Assembly (NCBI GenBank): GCA_036877525.1
Contig: JAZGTH010000116.1
Coordinates: forward strand, 1,612,001 to 1,676,000
Source: Chromobotia macracanthus
Lineage: Eukaryota > Chordata > Actinopteri > Cypriniformes > Botiidae
Length of the DNA: 64,000 bases
Direction: 5' to 3'
The notes below the pieces were generated by a model. That model saw only the letters and a list, made by a program, of their open reading frames with translations, did not search any database and was not told where the DNA came from. Each line of letters starts with the position of its first letter. The first letter of the stretch is position 1. The translations under genes and the position numbers were made by a program. Positions 24,830-36,000 of the stretch are shown here, piece by piece.

Positions 24830-25573
24830 GGCAGAGTGAGCTTCATGTCACTACTTTATTATATGAATCAAATCTCAATAAAAAGGTTTAATATTCACTG
24901 GTAGAGACAAAAACTGGTTTCAGTACCTGTCAGGAAGATGACACCATGATGGCATGTTGTCATGGTTATGGTTCAGAAGTGAGTTCCATCTTTATGATAA
25001 ACAGTGTTGCCCTTAAGAAGCATTTGTGTTTGTATGAGTGCATGTATCAAGCTCTGGCCTGTCCATTGTTATAGCCTTTAACACATTCTCACCTGTACAC
25101 ATTAAATTACAGACAAACCTGCAGCACTGGATAACTGTTCACACATTATCTCTCACTGAGCACACACATTTTCTCACAGGGCTGTTTCAAAACCCCTACA
25201 GGGCCATGCAGTAATGTGGGTTAAGGCAGTGGTCGACACTTGTGCTGTGATGCTACGTAGAGAGTGGGAAGTGCTGACACTGTGTCAAATTTCTTTGTTC
25301 TTTATGGGCTCATAGTAAGAACTTTAAGTAGCTTTAAGTATATTTTTGCTATAATTAACTGTGGTGCTACTTGTACAAAAGCTTTAGACAGTGGTGACTG
25401 GTCATTATACCTCCAAAAACACTCAATTGATAATTATCTGCGCAAACTAAAACACATCATATTTTACAAAGAAAATGTCTGCTCCTAGCCTTTAACATGA
25501 AGGAGAGATGTTTTCGGCGGCTAGCGTGTTCACAATATTTCATCACCTGTCTTTTTACTTCTTGTCTAACTGC

Positions 25574-25576
<3 letters not shown>
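24830..25576. other. No gene seen
   Basis: AT-rich sequence with no recognisable exon or mobile element. Confidence 0.5.

Positions 25577-25577
<1 letters not shown>

Positions 25578-25606
<29 letters not shown>
25578..25606. repeat. (TC)n microsatellite
   Basis: A 29-bp run of TC dinucleotides followed by ttctttctttattc. Confidence 0.9.
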
Positions 25607-25611
<5 letters not shown>

Positions 25612-25689
25612 CTTTATTCTTCATCCCTATCATTTCCCTCGCTTCTGCCCTCCCGCTCACTTTAATTGTTTATATGCATTAACATTCCC

Positions 25690-26115
25690 CAAATAGACGC
25701 TGTTCAGGTGACAGGGCTGTAATTTGGCAGGCCCCTGTTCCGCGGTGCTGCGGAGTGAAGTAAGCAATTTAGGCTTGTGCGGCGGCTGTAATCTGTGGTT
25801 GTCAACTGCCCGTGCCTTTCCAGCCTATGCTAATCAATCAGCTGCGGCCTGCACCCGCTCATCTGACCGGCTTAGCCCCACACCCGTGCGCTGATATATC
25901 TATTAGTCTGCCGTCGGCCCCGTGCCGCTACAAAGATGAGATTCCGCCAGCTTTGGCATTTTCTCCCACAGATAAGTAAGCTATCAGGCCACGGGATAAA
26001 TAGCAGAGCAAAGAGTCGCCTTGGCCCCCGTGTGCGCCTGTGACAATGCGGCGATGGCTCTCCTCCCCTCATTATACGCCGCCACCCCTAATCCAAAAAA
26101 GTTGTTTACCAAGAG
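25690..26115. promoter_or_regulatory. Candidate conserved enhancer block, GC-richer
   Basis: This is the most distinct composition island in the first 30 kb: repeat-free, CpG-bearing, and flanked by AT-rich or simple sequence. It contains caggtga (E-box/ZEB type), ctaatcaatcagctg (homeodomain/PBX-like plus E-box cagctg), agataag (GATA-type) and ctgtgacaatgcgg. No open frame makes a recognisable protein. Enhancer function is inferred. Confidence 0.35.
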
Positions 26116-26455
26116 AGGAGGGCGGCCTTATCTACCCGAGGCACAATGTTCCAGCTTTGAAAACACTCGTGTGTGCAGCTGGGCAAGACAGAGGGGCTTT
26201 TTCCACTCTATTCTGTCATTTCTGTATGGAGATGTGTGGTTGGAGGCTTCTCTTGTTTTGTCAGTGTGTTCACTGGAAGTTGCCGAGGGGTGTGTGTGTC
26301 CATATGAATGCTTTGGTGGGTTTGTAATGTAAAAAATTAAGCCCATAAAATGTGAACTAAGTGTTTGTTCAGTTCCAGAGAGAAATCACAGACCAGCTCT
26401 GTAACAATGCTGATTGGTGTTTTCCGTCCGCTGTAGATCTCTTACAAAGACTGTA

Positions 26456-26897
26456 GGGAGAGTGGGGGTAAGATGTGCCACTTTTACTCTGGTTGTCCTC
26501 TTGGCAGGGATGAATGAGATATGCCTCATTGTATTTCGGGGTGTCTGCTGTGAACTGAAAAGTAGAAGAAAGTGTCTGTAACAGGGGGTCACAGAAATGT
26601 GACTTTTCAAAAACATTTACATGAATAATACATACTATACAATTTTATAAAATGAAAGATAAATAATTCACATTTTCATAAATCAGGCAGGAAAATGTTT
26701 GGTATTCAGAGTATTTAAATAGAGTGAGCAAATATTTTACTGAATAATCAAAAATTTACTTGGACAGGCAAAAAAAGTTTTTATCCCTTTTCTTACGTTA
26801 ATCTCTCATTCATGGGTAGCTATATATAATTAACCCTTTTTAAATATATGGTCACATGACAATGATTTTTCACAGATTTTCTTACCCCACTCTCCCC
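26456..26897. mobile_element. Short TIR DNA transposon (MITE-like), about 440 bp
   Basis: The ends are inverted repeats. The left (26456) reads gggagagtgggggtaaga; the right (to 26897) reads tcttaccccactctcccc, its reverse complement except for one G in a run. The interior is AT-rich with no reading frame. A target-site duplication was not resolved, so the superfamily is not assigned. Confidence 0.6.
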
Positions 26898-29893
26898 TGC
26901 TCTGTGCTGGAGACAAGACTTCACCTCTGATTCTTCCAGACCCCAGCCTTCCCCATTCTCTCAGTCACAAAACAGTGACTCTGGTTATCTGTGGAACGTG
27001 TGGGAAGGAGTGTGTGATTGTGTTCAGTAATCCTGAGTGGGAGTAAAGTAGCAGTGTGAGGGAACAGATTGCACTTGATCATGCTGAAATGCGCTCTTAT
27101 CCATTATTGGATCTGAAATGGAGGAGGCTTAGGAATTATCAGAGACCGGCGGTAATGTGGAGATCATCTGGAGAAAGCTGAGGGACGGATGGTGTTCCAA
27201 ATGGGATTGTGAAGACACACCCACAACTTTCTTGGTTTTGTTTTTTGGAGTCTGGGAGCATCCTGATTCCGTCATATAAGTACTAAATTCAATTAACAAC
27301 CTATTTGATGAAAGATTTTCATTAGGTCTGCAGGTGTGTAGAAATATATTACCAGACATATTACCAGAACATTGTCCTTTTACAGCCTCTGTCTCCCACA
27401 TAAGTATATAGTGGTGTCATAGGTGCGGAGCAGCATCTTTGTGTCTCATCCCAGCTCATATGATTAGTGTGTGGCCTTTCCACTGGGATTAGCCAGGCGC
27501 TGCATTTTTCCAAAGTTCACAAGGTCAGTAGTTCATTTACACACAGGCTGCTTGAGTGCTGCGTGTATTTCTTTAACAGAAAGGGTTCTGGAAGGAGAGA
27601 AGGAAAAAGACAGGTTTAAAGACAGATAAAGAGAGAGTAGCAGAGACAGCTCTGTGTCTCATTTAGTAATTGATGATGGTGAGAAGGGATTGCATTATCC
27701 CCAGGAAGAGCTTTAATCTGCTGTCACCTCATGGCTTCTTCATTTCCTCAAGTGCATCTTGACCCCTGACTATAGCCAAACAATCGTAAACATACACGTG
27801 TCTTTCCTGCTTGGAATTTTATAATTTTGTTTTAAGATTCAAGATTTTTCACGATTTTGTTTCAATAAAAATATGTTTATATGTACAATAACATGTATAT
27901 ATGTTTACATGTAGAATAAAACATTGATACTACAGCTGTCAAAAATTGGCTCAGTATAACTGGCAATTGGTGAAAAATGTAAACACATTTTAACAATGTA
28001 GCCTTTTTATATGTATTAAAGGTTTATGGTATGTCTTTAAAAAGTATGCATATTATAGCCTTAAAAAATATAGTGGAAAATTCTGTTGCAAACTTTTAGC
28101 AATCGTTGCCACAGAAACTGCTGCATATTAACTGCAGTCTTGCTATTTTTTACATTCAACAAATATTTAATTAAAGTGAGGAATGATTTTAAAGAGATGG
28201 TGCATTTCTTTATGGTCTGCTTCTGTCATAATTGCATCTCAGCATTTCATTACTGAAAAGACCTTTAAAATCAGAACTTACTGCCCTTATTAAGCAGCCC
28301 CTATGTTATCTCACCATTTCATACAATTGCTGAATCAGTCCAAATGTCATTTTTAAAAACATCTAACTTATAAGAATGTCATGAAGCTATTTGTACTCAC
28401 AACGCCATGTTTGAGAGTGTTTTTTGATCTGTAACACTACAGTGCTGAAGACATATCTGGTCAAAAATAACACACCAAATCTCATAGAACCACAAGCCTC
28501 CATGTCACCTTTCCTGAGTGAAGTTTTACTTTTATTACTACAAAATGCAAAGTGATAATCCAAACTCATAGATAATGGATTATGAAATACTCAGTGTTCC
28601 ATGTCATAGAGGAATCAGGGACTTCAGCAATGGCAGAGAACTGAATTAAATAGCCGTTAAGCATAGAAGTTGTTGTTATGACCTCAAAGTGTCGTAAGTT
28701 GTTTTTTTCTAACTAAAATCCCTATGCGATAAATCATCCACTAGCCTCTCAAAATGTCATATGGCTCATCAGCAAGTAGAATACCAAGCAGGTGCTGTCT
28801 GTTTTTAATGGCAGAGGCATATGTTGACGGTTTATCAATAGACATTATTAAATCTTGCTTGGGTGAGTTAATCTCAAGCTGATGGTGCAGAGAGGTTGAG
28901 AGAGACAGGCTTTAACAGGCCTTCCTGAAAGGCAGTTCATAAGCTGCTTATTATATCGACTCTGTCTCACACACGCACATTCACACACGTTTTCATTCCC
29001 TCTTTCACCAACCTTCTGTATGTCTGTAGTTCTTGTATACCCATGTGTACTGAATCAAAACACACAAAAACATCTTATCATTTTTTTTCTCAGTTCTAAA
29101 ACTGAGGAAGAACCTAAAACAGTTAAATATAAAAAAAAACACAAAAATATTTATACATGAGGATTTGTTAAAAAGTAAGTAAAGTTACACACACAAATTC
29201 AAACGTGTGTGAGCTCCCATCAAAGGACAGCTCAGGGGCCTAAGTTTATTGAAATTACTATTTTCCTCAGCAAAGTGTGTGTGTATGTGTGTGTCTGAGA
29301 GACAATAGCAGCTTTATGGCTCTTGCTGGAGCTAGCAGAAGGAGCAGAGGCTGACAGTGGGTGATAAGACCACCAGCCTGCTTCTTGTGATAATCGTTCG
29401 CTGGACCCCCACTCACTCTGTGTACAGCTTACAAGTCTAAGTAGCCAGAATCTTGTGTGTGTGTATTGGATGCAAGCTCTAGCGAGCAGGCTGTGTTCTT
29501 TCAGTGAACAGAGAGAAACCACCAATGAAAAGCAGAGTGAGAGGTCTCTGTTGCATCACATGAAGCTTACTAAGTAGGCTTGTAGCATCCTTGTGTAAGT
29601 ATGCAGCATGTAATAAATTGAATCATGCGCCCTTGTTTTTTATGACATATGTTACTGAACTATTATTTATGTTCCTGAGGTCACATTTTCATGGTCTGCT
29701 CATCTGCCCTGCTTAAGACCAACTAAAACCAGACAGATTTTGAGCACTTTTTGTTTTTGTTTTTTCTTTAGAGTATCTATTAAAGCATCCCTTTGTTCCA
29801 TGCAGGGAAATGTGAGATTAACTGTTTGACTGAGTTTGACCAAACATGACGTGGCTAACTAGCTGTTCACTAAACTCTCTCCTTCTCTTTCAG
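26898..29893. other. No gene seen
   Basis: AT-rich sequence up to the exon A acceptor, with a (GT) run near 29276-29293. No exon with a phase matching exon A was found in the last 3 kb before it. Confidence 0.55.
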
Positions 29894-29954
29894 GTGTTTG
29901 GCCCTCTGAAGAGGTGATGGCCTACTATTGCCTGAAGAAACGTCACATGTTTAC
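29894..29954 (+). CDS. camkmt: camkmt exon A (WPSEEV exon)
   Basis: This 61-nt exon has acceptor ctttcag and donor gtaatc. It reads (T)GT, then VWPSEEVMAYYCLKKRHMF, then AC as the first two bases of a Thr codon, corresponding to the human WPSEEVLAYYCLKHNNIF segment before the methyltransferase core. It is entered in phase 1, so the missing upstream exon must end with one base of a split codon, probably T of Cys. The donor is weak beyond +4 and runs straight into a 55-bp (TC)n tract. Confidence 0.93.
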
Positions 29955-29955
29955 G

Positions 29956-30017
<62 letters not shown>

Positions 30018-33000
30018 TTTTAGCTCTGTCCCTCTTACTTTGGCCATATGACAGAGAAGCAAGGGGCACTTTTTGATTTGCACTCAAGGCGGTACACAAG
30101 CCTTTGATTTCCTGTTTTTACATTCAAGAGGCAGAAGAGGAAAGAGAGGCTTATCGATCACACAGCAGCAAGCTGAAGGTCAACTGGGCATATAGAAACA
30201 GAGCAGGGTTTTACGCCCTTGGGCCAATGCTTTTGTGTGTGTGTGTGTGTGTGCGGGCTCCCAATATTTACCATAAAAAGTAAATATATTTTTCTAGTAT
30301 ATATTTAATATAATATGTATATTATAATAATTTTATATATTATATTTTTATTTAAACTTTCATCTACTATTGAATTCAAAGCCAGCAATAAATTCATAAA
30401 CACTTTTGCTGCTAAACAATGGCATATAGTAATTTGATATGATTTCATCATCTTTTATCATCTCCAACTCCTCTTTGTTAGACAGCCACTGTAGATAACT
30501 TTACCATGGTGACTTATTTGATTAAGTGGAAGTAGGGCAAGCCCTCCTTATTTTTTCACCCCGGTGTTTGTAAGTAGGATGTTAGGGTCTCACTGTGATT
30601 TGTCTGTCTACTGCTTGGCACACATTCACCTCTCTAAATCAAAACCCAAAAGTTAATTTGCATGTGTGAGCAGCAGCATGTTTGCGTGCATGTGTGTGCG
30701 GCGCGACTGCACACTTGTTCCTGTATGTCATCAAGTGCTGTCACCCTCTTGCTATCTTCTAGACCTGTTATCAGCCACTCACCAAAAAGAGAAAAAAGCA
30801 GGATAACAGAGAACAAAAAAGTCAATTTACAGAGAGCTCCCATCTCTTCTCTTCAATCCTCTGGTTTTTTGCCTTTCTTTCCACTAGCCCAATGTACAGC
30901 CAAATAGCTACCTGTCACTGAGGCTTTGTCCCCGCCGCAGCTCATGCTAGCAGTTTTGTGCGCATTAATTTTTAATTGCACTCCCTCATACAACAATTGC
31001 GCTCTCTTCATCCTCCGTTCCGTCTCTCTGTCAATGGAAGGTGTCGGATCATGGGCTGAGAGCCGACAAACACATGAAGACTGTTGTCACTGAACATAAA
31101 AATGACTGGCAAAATGATGAAGTCTAGCTACCAGTGTGTGTGTTTGAGACATAGATCGAGAAAGAGAGGATGGCTCTGTTTATTGAGTAGGTTTGGGTTG
31201 CTTTTGATCTGTGTGAATTTCTGCTGTATATTCTGTATATTATGTATGACATGCACAGACACATTTTCTCTGCTCTTTTTTTTTCTATATGAATTATGTG
31301 AATTACCTTTCACATGAATTGTTTCTTTCTGTTGGCACAGGTCTCTGTGTACAGCAGGGGTGTGCTAGGAGTTTACTATACTTTGGGAATGTCTCCATTA
31401 TGAAAGGAATTCATTAATAAATGTTTTTTTGATCATTTAAGGAAAAGGCTTATTAAACATCATAAAACATTTATACCATAATACAAAATAAAATGTGTGT
31501 GCGTTTTATCCATGGCCCCATTCACGGACCTCTATGAAACCAGAAATACTGACATTTACATAAAGAAAAACATCATCAAGCCTCACTGTGGTGTTGCCAT
31601 GTTTTTACTTTAAACAAGGATACCACAGCAATGCCATGTTTTGTGGTTATGTACCATGACAATCATTGTGTTATTTAAAGTACCATGCATATACCAAGGT
31701 ATAGTCATTCAGTACCCTGATATTTATCAAAATACTATAATATTGCTACTTTATACCGTCACTGTACCTTGCTTACCACCACAGTACAGAAGTACAGTAC
31801 AAAATCAGAGCAGAACAATGATCCCAGTAAGTTTAATTAACTGTTCCTGCTGCCCCACAAATCCACATTTCCAGCCGGAAAAAGAACAATTGTGCTTTCT
31901 TTTGTAAACGCATATACAGCCGCATTCGCTCACATGCGGAGAGAAAGAGGGAGAAGGAAGGCTGAGATCAATGAGCACACTAGAATTGCATTCCAATCAA
32001 TGGTATCCCCCTACACAGGCAAGTTAATTAGTGTTATTGTCAAGACACAACAGCCATCCCTCTCTCTCGCTCTCTCTGCATCTTCCTTTATCTGTCTCTT
32101 GTTTCATCTCATTTGTTCTCCTCTTTACTTTTTTATTCAGCTGGCAAACTAGCTCTATGATGTAATACTGAGGTATTTCTGTTTTAAATGGCAAATGCTA
32201 AAGGCAGCTTTTCAATGTCTCTGTCTGTCTCACAGGGGCTCCTCGGTGTGTGAGTTGGGTGGAGGGATGACATGTCTTGCTGGGCTTATGGTAAGTCAAA
32301 AGTGAAGACAAAAATAATATACAGTATGCTCACACACACAGACAATCCCAGGCAAATGGGCAATTTCCATCAGCATGGGTAATCTAACATGGCCATATTG
32401 TAAGCAACACAAAATCGGCTGGCACATGTTGATATTTCTACCTCGGTGACCATAAAAACATGCAGCCCACTGGTCTAACTTCATCAGAAGCGCTCAAACA
32501 CACTGTATGCATATGCAAGCACTGTCTCTCTCTCTCGTTTATGCACACACCAGTGGCTTATTTTCTGTGTGCAGTGTATAGCAGTTTGTAGTAGCCTCTC
32601 CAGATGGACAGGCTTAACATGTTATCGATTTTGCCTTCACAAGACCAGCTTTTCCATATCTCCCCACTCAATACCCCCGTGTTGTGACATTACGGACCTC
32701 CGGTGGATCGCCCTCTTCATCCCTCACTCAATCTCTCGCCCTTTTTTTGACTCGCATTCGTCTCTCCCTTCTTCAGTACTGATTTGATACTTCTTGATGG
32801 TATTATTATTTATATACAGTATTAATGGAGGGAATGGTGATTTTCTCCTTTTCACTCCTTTCCTCTCCTATCCTCTCTTTTCTTCTTCCTCTTCATCCTT
32901 CTTCATCAGGTGCCTTGCAGGTTTATGGTTTTGGCAGTATAACTCATTTTTATTGGGTGACTGGTTGGGTGCCTGCAGGTCTTGATGTCCATATGGCTAG

Positions 33001-36000
33001 CTTGTGTTAAAGCCTGTGACCTGACTGTTGCCCTTTGGGCAAAAACCACTGCATCAGTCTGGAGGAACATAGATATTATTATGTTGTTTGTCTTTCATTA
33101 ACTTTGTTTCCTCTTTTTTAAATGTGTTAACAGGGTCCCAAATTGATATTTGCACCAAGTTGACCAACTGATTTTCTCACCAGTGGCAAACAATGTTATT
33201 TGTTTTTAATAGGCAAAGACAATGCAGCTAATTAATTCCATTGTCATTATGATATGAATGTTTTTAATAAATGTACAGAAATTACGGAAGCTTCGTGGCT
33301 GGTAAGAAATATTTAAAACTCAGAAATCTCAGCAAGAAATCTAAAAAGTCATCATTCACAAGCTCAGAAGTAAAGCTTGATAGCCGCTTTTACAAACGCA
33401 CATGCTTGGTGCGCAATCTTTCCATCCCTGCGCCTGCCCACTGCGCCTCTCCAAACAACTGTTACACCAGCTCTCTGATAAAGACGACTACTTGAATGAA
33501 AAGACTGTATATAAAAGAGCCAAGAAAGAGCTGACAGAGGAGCAGCACAAAGGCAGTGGCTTCGCAGTGCAAAGTTATATGAAGGGCATCAGGCAGGCCT
33601 GGCGAGCTGAGTAAGGAGTGACAGCGGAGCGCGATGGCCCCGCCTGATAAACGCCACACTGCAAATGAAAGGCTCTGCGCTCGCCATCATCCCCTGTCAC
33701 AATGCAATTACCCAACAGAGTGATAGCAAGATAGAGGGCTTCCAGCCACCGGGAATGATAAAAGTATTGACTGATTTGATTGAATGATTAAAATAATGCA
33801 GACGTAAAATGAAAAAATGGCCAAGAGATGGATGAGAGGGAGCAGAAACAAGAGAGAGAGAGGGTGGTCATTTAGGAGTAGGGCTTTAAAAAATCAGCAG
33901 TGTTCAGATATGACGTGGTTGTGCATGGTGTGGCGAGATTGTCCTGCTTTTGTTTGTTTTTCTTCTGATTCTTCAGATTTTTATTTATTTCTTTGATTTT
34001 ATTTTTTACAGATTGCAGTTTGTGCTGATGTGAGGGAACTTCTCCTATCCGATGGAAACGAGAAAGCGGTTCAAAGTATCCTTGTATTACGGAGCGCCAT
34101 CTGTTTTTGTGCATTTCAGGATTGTTCAACATGATTTCTTTTTAAAGGATGCAGTATTGAAGCACTAGAAATAATGCATGTAGTGTATATAGTTTTATAA
34201 TTGAAACTCGTCTCTATTAACCGTTTACCTCAGATTTCACATCACTTTCCACCTCACACACCCAGTCAGCCATTCTTAACATGCGCTTTCTCAAAGAATA
34301 CCCTTATAACCCTCCACCCCACCCCCAACACATCTGAATGTGTGTCAAATCATCCGGCTGACACACGAAACCTGCATTTAGTTTTTCTAATGTTTAATAC
34401 ATATTCATGTCATTGAAGGCTACCGCTGTGTGTGTTGACTCACCTGCTCCTTGTCTCAGCCTTGCTCCCCCTTTTACATTCTCCTATTGACTTTCCCTTT
34501 TGCCAGGAGCACAGATGAAGCTTAAACAGGTGACACAGGCACAGCTCGAACCTTCATTCCCTATCCCCCTTCTTCCCTTTTTTCAGCTCTCCATCTCTCG
34601 CCTCTCCACAGCCAACACTCAGACTAGAAGCTGCTTGTCTCACAAAGGCAGAAAAATGTGGAAAATTGTGGTGTATACGTTCATTAGTGCAACAGCCAGC
34701 CCTGCCACTACAATGAGCTTTTATTGAATATCAAGACTGAAAGAACAATGGTTGTGGCATAAAATTAACACAATTCCTCATTGAGAACAGATTTGTTTAA
34801 AAGAAAATGGAGGGAAGGGGAACCAGGCAAGACGTACTCAAAACATTCAGAATCTGTGTCTGAAGCATTTCCTGTAATGGATTGTGAATAGACTGGCAGT
34901 AGGCTGATAGGGAATTAATTGGTAGTTTTTGTTTGGGAGATGTTTCTGCCATAATAGAACACTGAGAGATCTGATGATCGGGCAAGCAAAGGACAATTTG
35001 TCTCGTGAAAACCATGTACTATGTGGTATTTTCTTTCTTTGTTTCAAAGGAAACAAAATGTAGGGATGAAAAATAATTTATTTTTTTGCAACCACTGGCA
35101 GCATGTTAGTGGTAGGATTGGTCCACCAATGTGTGCGTGTGTATAGTGCGCAAGTACCTTGCAGCAGGTAGACACTTTTTAAACACTTTCTCCCTCTTCC
35201 AGGAAAACATACCAAAATAATTAATGAGTCACCCTACACTACACAGATTTTTGTCCAACCTATTGTTCTTTAGAATGAGAATGCCCCTCCCCCTATAGCC
35301 ACCAATAGCACCTGCCTCTGTCTAACAGTAACAAGCAAGGAATGTAGCATTTTTGACTTAATATACTGAACATGATCAGTTCAGTATATTACTTAAATAT
35401 ACAATCTATAAGCAACTTAGCCCATTAGTTTGAATTTGGTTAGAATACAGTATTTAAAGTACTGAGTGTGTGCATGACTTTTGCTCTGATCTCTGGCTGC
35501 TTGTTAAAAGACTGGCTGTGCTCAGATTAATGCCTGCATCTGTAATTAAGAGGCCCTACTGTTAACTGCAAAATTTCACTGCTTATACTGATTGTGCTTT
35601 TTAATGGCTGCTGCTCTTGGGACTTTAGACACTTTCTCATGTCAACTCAGTTCTTCTTACTGTACTTGCGTGTTTGTTGTGTGAAAGCTCTGTTGCAGAA
35701 CCTAGTGAGCTTCCTCACTGACTACTGCCTACAAAGGCAGCTGCCTTGAGAAATACTATACTAACCTTCATGGAAATTCATAAACAGCAGATTTGGAATA
35801 TTCTGCATAGGCTACAACTCTATATCCAGCACACAAAAGGACAAGCAGTTCATTTCAATAGTGCTTGCTGTTACCACACACAAATACTATGTAAAACTTG
35901 CATTTTTAATGGCACCAAACAGTGTATTATGGGATTCCCTTCTTCAGTAAGAATACAAATCTTGCCTTACAAGAACACTTTTTTACAGTTAAGACCAGGT

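Larger units (their letters stand above)
1..29893 (+). other. Non-coding DNA upstream of camkmt exon A, probably a long 5' intron
   Basis: No exon with coding similarity, good splice sites and a matching phase was found. Exon A needs an upstream partner ending in one base of a split codon and encoding the residues before WPSEEV; it was not seen by eye. Vertebrate CAMKMT genes are known for very long introns, so this stretch is most simply intron sequence with its own repeats and candidate regulatory blocks, listed separately. An unseen, diverged exon remains possible. Confidence 0.55.

Noticed and set aside
25457..25660. Minus-strand frame with an arginine/glutamate run
   Set aside because: The run is just the (TC)n microsatellite read on the other strand.
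32907..32922. Acceptor-like cttcatcag followed by gtgccttgcag near camkmt exon B
   Set aside because: It does not encode the expected residues after GLM; the exon at 34012 does, in the correct phase.
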